Shown: piece by piece, positions 25,795 through 35,850 of the stretch | How positions within the stretch are numbered: position 1 is the first letter of the stretch | Layout: each line of letters starts with the position of its first letter | Origin: Mycobacterium sp. PO1 | GTDB lineage: Bacteria; Actinomycetota; Actinomycetes; Mycobacteriales; Mycobacteriaceae | Assembly: GCF_017312405.1 (NCBI RefSeq) | Contig: NZ_BLTG01000013.1 | Location: 17,939-81,938 of the forward strand | Direction of reading: 5' to 3' | DNA: 64,000 nt | Notes under the pieces: generated by a model | The model's database searches: none | Told to the model about the DNA's origin: nothing | What the model saw: the letters and a program-made list of their open reading frames with translations, nothing else | Program-made: the position numbers and the translations under genes

Positions 25795-26921
25795 CGCCGA
25801 CCGTCCATCGGATAGATCGTCACGCCCCGCACCACCCGGCTGACTTCACCGGACGGGAACGGGTTGTCCGGAGTCTTCGCGTGCGCCAATGACGTGAACA
25901 GCGCCAGATATTGGGCGAACACCAGATACGGCAGCGCGACCAGCGAGTCGGACAGACCGTCGAGGCCCGGGATCACCATCGCCGGCCCCGAGTCATCCGG
26001 CAGAGGCTCGGTGCTGATCACCCGCACGTTCTCCGCGCCGAGCTGGGCGCGCAGCTCGGCGACGATGTCGAGGTCGTAACGGCGGGTGTACGGGTCGGTC
26101 GAGACGTACACCACCGCCAACGTGTCGGCGTCCAGCACCGACTTCGGGCCGTGCCGAAAACCCAGCGGTGAGTCGAAGTACGTCACCACCTCCCCCGCAG
26201 TGAGTTCGAGCAGCTTGAGCGCCGACTCCTGCGCCAGGCCCTGCAGTGGGCCGCTGCCCAGATACACGAAGCGTTGCTTGCCGGCCCGCGCCAGCACGCG
26301 GATGTCGTCCTGCAGACCGATCACGTGCTCGGCGCCGCGGGCCAACGCGTCGATGCCCCGGGCGCCACCGAGCAGTGTCAGGCAGCTCAGCAGCATCGAC
26401 GTCAGGCTCGACGTCATCGCGAACCCGGAGTCGTTGGTGCGCTCGGGCATGTAGACCACCAGCGAGTCGTCGCGGTCGAGATGCGCGCGGCCCAGCTTGC
26501 CGTCCCGATCGCAGGTCAGCACCAGATGCCACACCTGGTCGACGAACTGGTCGGCCAGTGCCGTGGTGGCCAGACTCTCGGGGCTGTTGCCGGAGCGGGC
26601 GAACGACACCAGCAGCGTCGGGGTACCCGGCTCCAGGTGGTCCAGCGGGCCGGCGACGATATCGGTGGTCGCGACGGATTCCACCCGGCGGTTCAGGTGG
26701 CGCCGCAGCGCCGGCGCGGCGATGTCACCCGCGAATGCGGAGCTACCCGCCCCGGTCAGGATGACGCGCAGGTCGCGCCGCGCCAGGACATCGGCGAGAA
26801 ACGCCGCTGCCTGCTCGTCGGATCGGCCCGCAACCTCACGCCACGCGTCGGGCTGCTGCGCGATCTCGAGAATCGTTGCGCCGCCGTCCTGTTGGGCGGG
26901 CACAGCGGTGTGGGTGGTCAT
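25791..26921 (-). CDS. agaS: SIS-domain sugar isomerase/deaminase (AgaS-like)
   Basis: A 376-residue protein with two SIS domains. The first holds ILTGAGSSAFAGDIAAPAL and SFARSGNSPES (about residues 55-115). The second holds YLGSGPLQGLAQESALKLLELT and FRHGPKSVLD. Order and motifs match AgaS, which deaminates and isomerises galactosamine 6-phosphate to tagatose 6-phosphate, rather than GlmS, since the amidotransferase domain is absent. It overlaps kbaZ and the kinase gene. Its product would feed the tagatose-bisphosphate aldolase encoded upstream after a second phosphorylation, for which no gene is seen. Confidence 0.85.
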   Translation of the reverse strand: MTTHTAVPAQQDGGATILEIAQQPDAWREVAGRSDEQAAAFLADVLARRDLRVILTGAGSSAFAGDIAAPALRRHLNRRVESVATTDIVAGPLDHLEPGTPTLLVSFARSGNSPESLATTALADQFVDQVWHLVLTCDRDGKLGRAHLDRDDSLVVYMPERTNDSGFAMTSSLTSMLLSCLTLLGGARGIDALARGAEHVIGLQDDIRVLARAGKQRFVYLGSGPLQGLAQESALKLLELTAGEVVTYFDSPLGFRHGPKSVLDADTLAVVYVSTDPYTRRYDLDIVAELRAQLGAENVRVISTEPLPDDSGPAMVIPGLDGLSDSLVALPYLVFAQYLALFTSLAHAKTPDNPFPSGEVSRVVRGVTIYPMDGRR

Positions 26922-28241
26922 CGGGCTCCTTCGGGGCTCGGGGCGCGGCAGGCGTCCGCGTAGGGTCTGAGCGCGTCACGGACCCGGTCGATGACGAGCG
27001 CCTGCGCGGAGTCGTCGAGGCCACCGGCACGGATGCGTTCGTATTGCAGCGGCAAAAACTGACTGATCAGCGGCAGCGGGATGCCGACCCGGTCGAGGTT
27101 GGCCAGCAGCATCTGTCGCGCCGCGTCCACCTCCTCGTCGGCCCAGTAGTAGCGCAACCGGTCGCTGTAGCTGTAGCGGCGAGCGGTGCGCTGCGCGGCC
27201 GGGCTGCCCTCGTAGTAGGACTGCCAGTATTTCGGTTCGGCCAGCATCCGTCGTTCCACGACCTCGATCAGGTTCGACCGGGCCGGTCGCGCGATGAGTT
27301 CGGTTTCGATCCGCGCCAGCGCGAACAGCGCCTCACGCATCGCGAAGGTCAGCCCGGGACCCACTTTGAGGACGGCCCAGTGGTCGTCGACCAGTTCGCG
27401 CAACTGCGCGGGTCGCTGGTAGTCGGTCGAATGCGCTTCGAACACCAGGTGCGGCTCGGTGTCGAGCACGTGCCGCAGTTCTGCGGTGGCGCCGTGCACG
27501 TAGTCGAAGACGTTGAGGTGGTCGAACTCGACGCCGGGCTGTACCACCAGCGCCATCACCCGCGGCCACACCTCACCCAGGCCCGCGTCGGCGAACGCAC
27601 TGCGGTGCGCGGCCAGCGTGGCGCGGGCCCGTTCGGCCGGCGTCGGGGTGAGCTGCTCCAGGGTTTCGTGGGCGCCACCGGGGACGGGCACCTCGGTGCC
27701 GATCACATACACCGGACCGTCGGAGCCGACCTGGCGGGCGGTGTCCTCGGCCACGCGCAGCAGCCGCGCACTGCGCTGTGCGACAACGTCGTCGGGCGAG
27801 CACGGCGGGGTCGTCGGCGCAGCGCATGCTGCAGTCCAGATGGATCTTGGTGTAGCCGGCCTCGACGTAGGCGGCGATCAGCGTCTCCGCGTGATCCATC
27901 GCCACCGCGGCGTTCTCGCGCTGCCAACGGTTGGGCCCGAGGTGATCGCCCCCGAGGACCACCCGGTCGCGGGCGAAGCCGTGGGTGTCGGCGATGCCGA
28001 GCACCAGCTCCCGGAACTCCGCGGGCCGGAGCCCGGTGTAGCCGCCGAACTGGTCGACCTGATTGGAAGTGGCTTCGATCAGCACGAAGCCGTCGTCGGC
28101 GGCGGCCTGGACAATCGCTGCCTCCAGCACGGTGGGGTGCGCCGAGCACACCGAGTAGACCCCCACAGGTTCACCCGCCTTGTGCCGCCCGATCGTGTCG
28201 GCCAGCCAGTCGACCCGCCGCAGCGTCGATGCCGAACTCAT
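26918..28241 (-). pseudogene. kbaZ: Tagatose-bisphosphate aldolase accessory subunit (KbaZ/GatZ/AgaZ), frameshifted
   Basis: The 5' part (from ATG 28241) encodes [29 protein letters not shown] and [17 protein letters not shown]. The rest, in another frame (27800 to 26918), encodes [20 protein letters not shown] and FEAHSTDYQ. All are KbaZ/GatZ motifs. One extra base in the GGG run at 27794-27796 breaks the frame; removing it gives a continuous protein of 440 residues, the normal family length. KbaZ stabilises and activates the class II aldolase KbaY. Both ends keep the four-base overlaps with neighbours, so the lesion is recent or a sequencing error. Confidence 0.85.
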
Positions 28242-29119
28242 CGCGCCTCCAACGTGGCCGGCGCGGTGATGACGCGGCACAGTTCGGCGACGGTGTCGGC
28301 GATGGCCTCGCGGGCCGGTGCCAGATACGTGCGGGGATCGGTCACCGACGCCTGCCCGTCGAGGACGGCGCGCACCGCACCGGAGTAGGCCAGGTTGAGC
28401 GCGGTACCGATGTTCACCTTGCGCATCCCCGCGCGCACCGCGGCGCCGAGGTTGTCGTCCGACACCCCCGAAGAGCCGTGCAGCACAAGGGGAACCGCGA
28501 CACTGCCACTGAGGCGTCCGATCAGGGCCAGGTCCAATTCGGCGTCGCGGGTGGTCATGGCGTGCGAGCTGCCGACGGCGACCGCCAGCCCGTCCACTCC
28601 GGTGGCGGCGACGAACTCGGCGGCCTCGGCCGGATCGGTGCGGGCGCCCGGTTCGTGGGCGCCGATCGCGTGACCGTTCTTGCCGCCGACCTGGCCGAGT
28701 TCGGCCTCCACCCACAGACCCACCTCGTGTGCGCGGAGCGTGAAGCCATGCGTCGCCTCGACGTTGGCGCGGTAGGACAGGTGCGCCGTGTCGACCATCA
28801 GCGAGGTGACGCCGAGGTCGGCGGCGGTGGCGATCGCCTCGTCGATCAGTGCGGGGTCCTGCAGGTGGTCCAGGTGCACCCCCAGCGCGGCATCGGAGCC
28901 CTCGGCGATCCGCGCGCACGCCGACACCAGCGGCGCCATGCGCCCGCCGTGAAAACGAATCGTGTTCTCGCTGATCTGGATCAGGGCCGCGGCACCGCTG
29001 CGCTCGACGCCGGTGGCGATGCCCTCGGCATGCTCGAGGGTGATCGCGTTGAAGGCCGGCACAGCGGCACCGGTCACCGCCGCGGACATGATCAGGTCGG
29101 CGGTGGCGGTCAACGCCAT
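28238..29119 (-). CDS. kbaY: Class II tagatose/fructose-bisphosphate aldolase (KbaY/GatY/AgaY)
   Basis: A 293-residue zinc aldolase. It has the N-terminal [16 protein letters not shown], zinc and catalytic residues in [11 protein letters not shown] (about residue 80), the second zinc histidine near [11 protein letters not shown], and the phosphate loop [14 protein letters not shown] with [11 protein letters not shown]. It cleaves tagatose 1,6-bisphosphate to DHAP and glyceraldehyde 3-phosphate when paired with KbaZ. It is the first gene of the sugar operon, divergent from the DeoR regulator at 29256, and overlaps kbaZ by four bases. With KbaZ broken, activity may be reduced. Confidence 0.85.
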   Translation of the reverse strand: MALTATADLIMSAAVTGAAVPAFNAITLEHAEGIATGVERSGAAALIQISENTIRFHGGRMAPLVSACARIAEGSDAALGVHLDHLQDPALIDEAIATAADLGVTSLMVDTAHLSYRANVEATHGFTLRAHEVGLWVEAELGQVGGKNGHAIGAHEPGARTDPAEAAEFVAATGVDGLAVAVGSSHAMTTRDAELDLALIGRLSGSVAVPLVLHGSSGVSDDNLGAAVRAGMRKVNIGTALNLAYSGAVRAVLDGQASVTDPRTYLAPAREAIADTVAELCRVITAPATLEAR

Positions 29120-29255
29120 GACACGGCCTCGGCGGCGGGGGCGGATGTGTGGGACATCACTCGAGCATGAGAAGCTCGCTCAAAGCGCGCAATACCAACC
29201 GGCCAAACGCTCAACAAAACTGCGCGGTTCGGCCACCGTCCGAGGAGTACCGGCC
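29120..29255. promoter_or_regulatory. Divergent promoter region of the sugar operon and deoR
   Basis: 136 bp between the aldolase and regulator starts. It holds two direct copies of CGCTCAA (29177-29183 and 29208-29214), 31 bp apart, in an A-rich stretch. DeoR-type regulators often use such spaced direct repeats. The site assignment is tentative, and no clear -10 was chosen. Confidence 0.35.
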
Positions 29256-30035
29256 ATGTCGATCAAGCGCACCGACCGGATGCGGGAGGTGCTGTCACTG
29301 CTCCGCGACCGGGGCGAAGTCTCGTCGACGGTGCTGTGTGCGGAGTTGCGCGTCTCGGTGGCCACGCTGCGCCGCGACCTCGCTGAGCTGGAAGAGCAGG
29401 GCCTGCTGGTGCGCACCCACGGCGGTGCGCGCGCGCTGGACCCCAGCGGCAGCGAGATCCCGGTCCGGTTGCGCGATCACCGGATGGTGGCGATCAAGCG
29501 ACGGATCGCCCAGCACGCCGCGGCGTTGGTGCCGCCCGGGCCGCAGGCGGTCGCGCTGACCGGCGGAGTGACCACCGGCGAGGTCGCCCGGGCACTCAAG
29601 GGCAGGCCGAACATCACGATCGTCACCAACTCGCTGACCATCGCCGCCGACTGCGCCGTCGACGCGCACATGAAGGTGATCGCGACCGGGGGCCTGGTGC
29701 GCGCCAACACCCTGGAGGCGGTCGGCCCGATGTCCGAGCATGCGTTCCAGGTCATCACCGTCGGCACGGCGGTGCTGGGCGCGGACGGAATGTCAGCGGA
29801 GGTCGGCGCCACCACCTTCGACGAAGCCGAGGCCCGTACCGCGATCGCGATGGCCGCCAACGCCCAGCGTGTCATCGTCGCCGTCGACGGTTCCAAGATC
29901 GGCACCGTCACGCTCGCGAAAATGGTTCCGCTGGAACGGATCCATCACCTGGTGACCGACTCGACCGCCGACAGGCAGCAACTGAAGCTCATCCATGCCG
30001 CCGGGGTGCAGGTCCACGAGATCACCGTCGACTGA
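29256..30035 (+). CDS. DeoR-family transcriptional regulator (AgaR-like)
   Basis: A 259-residue repressor. Residues about 5-60 are the DeoR helix-turn-helix (RMREVLSLLRDRGEVSSTVLC, then SVATLRRDLAELEEQGLL). The C-terminal sugar-phosphate domain has GGVTTGEVARAL, TNSLTIA and VAVDGSKIGTVTLAKM, the DeoRC effector pocket. ATG 29256 is preceded by GAGGAG. Family members sense a phosphorylated intermediate of the pathway they repress; tagatose 6-phosphate or galactosamine 6-phosphate would fit. Its divergent position makes it the obvious repressor of the operon at 18235-29119. Confidence 0.88.
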   Translation: MSIKRTDRMREVLSLLRDRGEVSSTVLCAELRVSVATLRRDLAELEEQGLLVRTHGGARALDPSGSEIPVRLRDHRMVAIKRRIAQHAAALVPPGPQAVALTGGVTTGEVARALKGRPNITIVTNSLTIAADCAVDAHMKVIATGGLVRANTLEAVGPMSEHAFQVITVGTAVLGADGMSAEVGATTFDEAEARTAIAMAANAQRVIVAVDGSKIGTVTLAKMVPLERIHHLVTDSTADRQQLKLIHAAGVQVHEITVD

Positions 30036-30041
30036 GTTCGT

Positions 30042-30647
30042 TCACGGCGACACATCGGCGGCCTGCGGAACCTGTGCGGGCTCTGCCCGGCCGCCGCGGC
30101 CGATGCGGACCGTCTTCGCGCCGGGCACCGTCCGGGCCAGCGCGATGGCGATGCGACGCTCCGGGTCGTCGTCGAAGCGCCCCGCCAGCGTCACGTCACC
30201 GCCGCGCACCTGCGCGACCCAGCGCCGCTTACCGGTGTAGTCGTCGAGCAACTTCTGCACGCCCACAGCAATCGCGTCGTCACTGGTCAGGTCGAGCCGC
30301 AGCAGATCCCCTCGGCTGATGATGCCGATCACCCGTCCTTCGTCGTCGACGACGGGCAGGCTGCGAATCCCCTGGCCCAGCAACAGCTGGCCCACGACAT
30401 GGACGTCGGCGAACATCTCAGCGGCAAGTGCGGGACAGGCCATCGCCTCACCGGCTGTGGTGTGGCCACGATGGTTGGCGCGCAACACGTCTCCGGCGGT
30501 GATCACACCCAGCAGCAGTCCACCGTCGTCGACCACCGGCAGCGCGGCATAACCACAGTTGGCGAGAATCGCCCCCGCCTCGGACAACGGCGTGGCATGC
30601 CGGACGGTGACCACCGGCCTGGTCATGAAGTTCACAGCGGACCACAT
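30042..30647 (-). CDS. CBS-pair and BON domain protein
   Basis: A 201-residue cytoplasmic protein. Two CBS motifs lie at about residues 8-60 (FMTRPVVTV, AALPVVDDGG) and 72-125 (SLPVVDDEGRVIGIISRGDLL). A BON domain follows at about 135-185 (RWVAQVRGGDVTLAGRFDDD). This resembles mycobacterial CBS-BON proteins linked to hypoxia or stress responses, where the CBS pair senses an adenine nucleotide and BON may touch membranes. ATG 30647 has GGGAGG upstream. It is convergent with deoR, only six bases apart. No partner gene is evident. Confidence 0.8.
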   Translation of the reverse strand: MWSAVNFMTRPVVTVRHATPLSEAGAILANCGYAALPVVDDGGLLLGVITAGDVLRANHRGHTTAGEAMACPALAAEMFADVHVVGQLLLGQGIRSLPVVDDEGRVIGIISRGDLLRLDLTSDDAIAVGVQKLLDDYTGKRRWVAQVRGGDVTLAGRFDDDPERRIAIALARTVPGAKTVRIGRGGRAEPAQVPQAADVSP

Positions 30648-30914
30648 GATGGGGGTGCCTCCCTGGGCGAGTAGGCTTATGCTACGAAACACAATACACG
30701 AAGCACGTTGCGTATGTATCCGGCGGCCGGACATTGACCTACGAAGCGTGCTTCGCTAATACTGCTTCCGCTTCAGTAGCGGCGAACGGTGCGCCGGAAG
30801 CGAGACACCATGGACCACCGCCGGGCGTCTTCGCCTTCCGCGCAACGGCATTGGCCGGACCCGCCGAATCGCGCGGAACCGACGGAGGACGACGAGATCC
30901 CCCGTGACAGCGAC
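30648..30914. promoter_or_regulatory. Promoter region of the CBS-BON gene; inverted repeat
   Basis: 267 bp with no supported gene. On the minus strand TAGCAT (30684-30679) is a candidate -10 for the CBS-BON gene. A 14-bp inverted repeat CGAAGC-GT-GCTTCG lies at 30742-30755, and a half-copy CGAAGCACG lies about 45 bp downstream toward that gene. The repeated arms suggest an operator; the binding protein is unknown. Confidence 0.4.
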
Positions 30915-32153
30915 TCAGCCCGGACCCCGCCGATCGGGAAAACGGTCCAGCATGCAGCGCGCCGCCGCGGCCACCCGCGCGCGGTCGAACGTCATCACCA
31001 TGTCGAATCTCTTCTCCCCGCCCGGCGAGAGTCCCGCGCCCGGCCGCTCGCGGGCCAGCAGGCCGGCCGCCATGTCCGGGCCGAGCACCACCACCCCCCA
31101 CTCAGCCAGCAGCGGGTCCCCGTCGTCCAGGCTCACCCACTTCACCCCGGGGCACGGGGCTCTCGACGTACCCCCGCCGAGCACTGCGACCAGGGGCGAG
31201 CGCTCCGCCAACCCGAGATAGACATCCACAGTGAGGCCGGTGAAGTACTTGGCCTCCTGCACCGCGGCCAGCACGATCGGCGGGCTGTCGGCCACCGACG
31301 CCAAATGCTCGATGTGGCGAGACAGCTGCAACACGGTCGGCTTACGCACCGCGCGGGTCATCAATCCCGGTGCCGCCAGGTCGAAGGCCGACGCCTGGGC
31401 TGGTAGCGGTGACTGAGCCGTGTGCGCCGGGCGGTAGCTGCTTTGGGGCGGAACGAGCAGGTCACCGGGGCGGCCGAACCGGAACCCCTGCCCCAGCGTC
31501 GCGCCGTAGGCCAGGGCCTGCTCCAGATGCTCGTCTGTCTCGATGCCTTCGGCCAGGATCGTCGCGCCCGTGCGCTCGTGGTGGGCGATCACCGCGGCGA
31601 TCGTGCGGGCCTGCAGCCTGTTGGGCTGATTCTGCACCAACTGCATGTCCAGCTTCAGGATGTCGGGAGCGACCAGATCCAGCAGCGCCAACGAATCGCT
31701 GTGCACCCCGATGTCGTCGAGCGCGATCGAATATCCGGCAGCGCGCAGAGCGGCGACCTTGCGAAGCAGAGCGCTCGGATTGGTCAGCAACTCACGTTCG
31801 GTCAACTCGAAGACCAGATGGCACTCCTCGGCGGCAGCAGTCACCTTCGCCGCAGCGCCCGGGTCCAGAGCCGCCGTGGTCGGCTCGACATTGATCAACA
31901 GCAACATGCCCGAGGCCGCACCGCCCTGCATCGCCGCCTGCGCCGCCGAGCCGACGCAGTGGTGATCCAGCGCGTCGAGCGTCCCGTTGACCCTCGCCCG
32001 GGCGAACACGTCGAGCGGACCGACATCCCGCAACCCCGGCCACCGTGCCAAGGCCTCATAGCCGACCACGGTCTCATCGGGAAGCGACACCACGCGCTGG
32101 AACTGCGGTTCGACACCCTGGCCCGCAGCGGCGTCGTCAAGCACGCTCGACAT
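30915..32153 (-). CDS. EAL-DICT c-di-GMP phosphodiesterase
   Basis: A 412-residue protein. Residues about 15-250 form an EAL domain with the main catalytic residues present: YEALARW (E33), LLINVEP, FELTERE, ALDDIGVHSDS, LKLDMQLV and ILAEGIETDEHLEQA. Residues about 275-390 form a DICT sensory domain (LMTRAVRKPTVLQLSRHIE to VVVLGPDMAAGLLARER). EAL domains hydrolyse c-di-GMP to pGpG; DICT may bind a small ligand or light-related cofactor. ATG 32153 has GAGGGGA upstream. It is divergent from the diguanylate cyclase at 32441, so opposite activities sit back to back. Confidence 0.85.
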   Translation of the reverse strand: MSSVLDDAAAGQGVEPQFQRVVSLPDETVVGYEALARWPGLRDVGPLDVFARARVNGTLDALDHHCVGSAAQAAMQGGAASGMLLLINVEPTTAALDPGAAAKVTAAAEECHLVFELTERELLTNPSALLRKVAALRAAGYSIALDDIGVHSDSLALLDLVAPDILKLDMQLVQNQPNRLQARTIAAVIAHHERTGATILAEGIETDEHLEQALAYGATLGQGFRFGRPGDLLVPPQSSYRPAHTAQSPLPAQASAFDLAAPGLMTRAVRKPTVLQLSRHIEHLASVADSPPIVLAAVQEAKYFTGLTVDVYLGLAERSPLVAVLGGGTSRAPCPGVKWVSLDDGDPLLAEWGVVVLGPDMAAGLLARERPGAGLSPGGEKRFDMVMTFDRARVAAAARCMLDRFPDRRGPG

Positions 32154-32440
32154 CACATTCCCCTCAGTCGAGTGGAACATACAACTTTACGGGAGTGTCC
32201 ACCGACGCACCGGTGCAACAGTTACGCACTCGGACCCTCCCGTACATCCCCCCGTCACTGATCGCACCGAGGCGCCGTCGACGACACGCGCAGGAGCCTC
32301 GCGGCTTTCAGGCTCGGACGAAACGCCGAGCGCGCGGACACGGAGGGCAAATCGGGCTAACCGCGCGGCCGGGTGCACGACCGGGGTTAGGCTCTGTCCA
32401 TGCTCAGCAAAGCGGCTGAGCAGACGACGACGGGGGTCGG
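32154..32440. promoter_or_regulatory. Divergent region between EAL-DICT and GGDEF genes
   Basis: 287 bp without a convincing gene. A plus-strand -10 TAGGCT at 32388-32393 predicts transcription from about 32400. The 5' leader would then begin with the hairpin GCTCAGC-AAAGCG-GCTGAGC (32402-32421) before the cyclase start at 32441. On the minus strand, the leader of the EAL gene carries its own Shine-Dalgarno. Confidence 0.4.
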
Positions 32441-33574
32441 ATGCGGTCGATTCTGCGTTGGTGGCGGAGCCCGGATCAATACGACTGGTTGTCGAGCTAC
32501 ATGCATGCCCGCGGTTTCACCCGGCCGGCGCAGATTCTGATGGCCGTGATCGCTGCGTCCGGCGCGCTCGTCCCCGCCAACGCGTTGTGGAGCCCGGCTC
32601 CGGCCAACTTCGCACTCCTCATTCCCGCGGCGGTGGTCGCTGGAGTGGCCGGCCTCGGCTACACCGCGCTGTGGCTGACGCGGTGGCCCACCCGCGCGCA
32701 GTCCATCGGATTCGCGTCGTTCATCTGCCTGAGCATCGGCCTCGGCAGCTGGGCTTCCGCCGACCCGCAGATCGGCTTGATGGCGTGCGCTGCGCTGGCC
32801 GTGTCCGGCGGCTACTTCGCCTTCTTCCACTCCGCTCGGCTGGTCACCGCCAACTTCGTCGTCGCGCTCGCCGTCGCCACCACACACGTCTGGGCGATGG
32901 CCACCCACGGCGAGCTGGTGCTGGCGTTGACCATGGTCTTCCTCGTCGTCGAGCTCAACGCCGCCGTCCCGCTGGCCATCCAGATCATGGTGCACGCGCT
33001 GGGGATCGACCTCATCAAATCCGATCGTGACCCGCTCACCGGCCTGCTGAACCGGCGTTCATTCCAGCGTGCCGTCGTCGCAACCGTTCTCGACGGTCAC
33101 CGTGCCGGACGTTATCTGGCCTTCGGAATGATCGACCTGGACCGGTTCAAGGCGCTCAACGACACCCTCGGCCACGACGCCGGCGACGACGCCCTGGTCG
33201 AGGTCGGCCGCGCCCTGGGCGCGACGCTGCCGTCGTCGGCGATCGTGGGGCGGGTCGGCGGTGAGGAGTTCCTGGTCGCCGACATCATCACCTCACCGGT
33301 TGCGGAGACCCTCGGCGAACAGGCCCGCGCGGCCGTCACCACGACCCGCTACGGACTGACCGCCAGCGTCGGTACTGCCGCCGTCGACGTCACCTCGCTG
33401 AACACCGCCACCATCGTCGATTCGCTGCACTGGCTCACCGTGCAATCCGACGTCGCGATGTACACCGCCAAACGCGCCGGCGGTAACCGGGTGCACCACC
33501 ACGGTCCGCTGCAGACCCACCGGGCAGCCTCCGACGTCGAACGCGAAGACGGCCGCAACGTTACCGGCGGGTAA
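32441..33574 (+). CDS. Membrane-bound GGDEF diguanylate cyclase
   Basis: A 377-residue protein. Residues about 28-190 hold six hydrophobic helices in place of a known sensor. The GGDEF domain covers about 198-355: RDPLTGLLNRRSF, FGMIDLDRFKALNDTLGHDAGD and the active-site loop RVGGEEFLVA (about residue 270), all intact. There is no RxxD inhibitory site just before the loop, so product feedback may be absent. It makes c-di-GMP from two GTP and is divergent from the EAL-DICT gene. GTCGG before ATG 32441 is a weak ribosome site. Confidence 0.88.
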   Translation: MRSILRWWRSPDQYDWLSSYMHARGFTRPAQILMAVIAASGALVPANALWSPAPANFALLIPAAVVAGVAGLGYTALWLTRWPTRAQSIGFASFICLSIGLGSWASADPQIGLMACAALAVSGGYFAFFHSARLVTANFVVALAVATTHVWAMATHGELVLALTMVFLVVELNAAVPLAIQIMVHALGIDLIKSDRDPLTGLLNRRSFQRAVVATVLDGHRAGRYLAFGMIDLDRFKALNDTLGHDAGDDALVEVGRALGATLPSSAIVGRVGGEEFLVADIITSPVAETLGEQARAAVTTTRYGLTASVGTAAVDVTSLNTATIVDSLHWLTVQSDVAMYTAKRAGGNRVHHHGPLQTHRAASDVEREDGRNVTGG

Positions 33575-33645
33575 GGGACCGGCTCGCCGACACTCAAGGT
33601 GGGCCGCATAAACTGCCCGGGATATCGTCTTTAGGAAGCTCTTAA

Positions 33646-35472
<1,827 letters not shown>

Positions 35473-35493
35473 TCTTTCCCGCTTTGTGAGTGC

Positions 35494-35553
35494 GCGAGCG
35501 CGCGCGTCTGCACACGACACTCCGTCGTTTTTCGTGCAGGTGCGTGCGCTCGC
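35494..35553 (+). terminator. Long imperfect hairpin after accA3
   Basis: Twenty-base arms starting GCGAGCGCGCGC (35494-35513) and ending GTGCGTGCGCTCGC (35534-35553) pair with about three mismatches; the loop contains a small ACGAC/GTCGT stem and TTTTT. It resembles the sequences at 45531 and 63020, also placed after genes. Confidence 0.65.
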
Positions 35554-35802
35554 CGCGTTTGCGGGCCGGTTCACCGGTCGGGCATGCAGTGCGCCGCTCG
35601 ATGATTAGCTGTACTGCCTATGCGGGTATGGCTAGGCTACGCTGGGCGGGCACAGCGCCGGCACCGCGCATCCCGCGAAGCTGGCAATTTGCACTTTCGT
35701 GAATTACTTCCCCTCACCCGGCCTCCTCGTATATGGTTTGCTCACGTTGCGGTCAGAGGTTTGCTGAGCGGACCCGACTCAACAGTGGACCGAGGGGTGG
35801 AA

Positions 35803-35834
35803 CGGCCCCGCTGCCTGCATGGGCAGCGGGGCCG
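35803..35834 (+). terminator. Perfect 13-bp hairpin upstream of the acetyltransferase-like gene
   Basis: Arms CGGCCCCGCTGCC (35803-35815) and complement (35822-35834) with loop TGCATG, ending 16 bases before the GTG at 35851. It could be a terminator for upstream transcription or an attenuator in the leader of the downstream gene. Confidence 0.55.
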
Positions 35835-35850
35835 ATCCCTGTGCGAAGCT

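Larger units (their letters stand above)
35473..35850. other. Intergenic region after accA3
   Basis: 378 bp with no supported gene. It contains the hairpin at 35494-35553, an AT-richer part at about 35680-35745 that could hold a promoter, and a very stable hairpin at 35803-35834 just before the next gene. An in-frame N-terminal extension of the next ORF across this region lacks coding character. Confidence 0.5.

Noticed and set aside
28238..28241. Programmed -1 or +1 frameshift as the certain explanation for kbaZ
   Set aside because: The site is a short GGG run without a slippery heptamer or obvious downstream pseudoknot; mutation or sequencing error is simpler.
26876..29170. 764-codon plus-strand open frame through kbaZ and kbaY
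   Set aside because: Low-complexity antisense frame; the opposite strand has recognisable aldolase and KbaZ motifs.
30739..31101. Minus-strand frame extending past the EAL gene end
   Set aside because: It is an out-of-frame shadow of the EAL-DICT C-terminus continuing into non-coding DNA.
35620..35850. N-terminal extension of the acetyltransferase-like ORF
   Set aside because: The extension crosses a perfect hairpin and an AT-rich promoter-like stretch and has no domain character.
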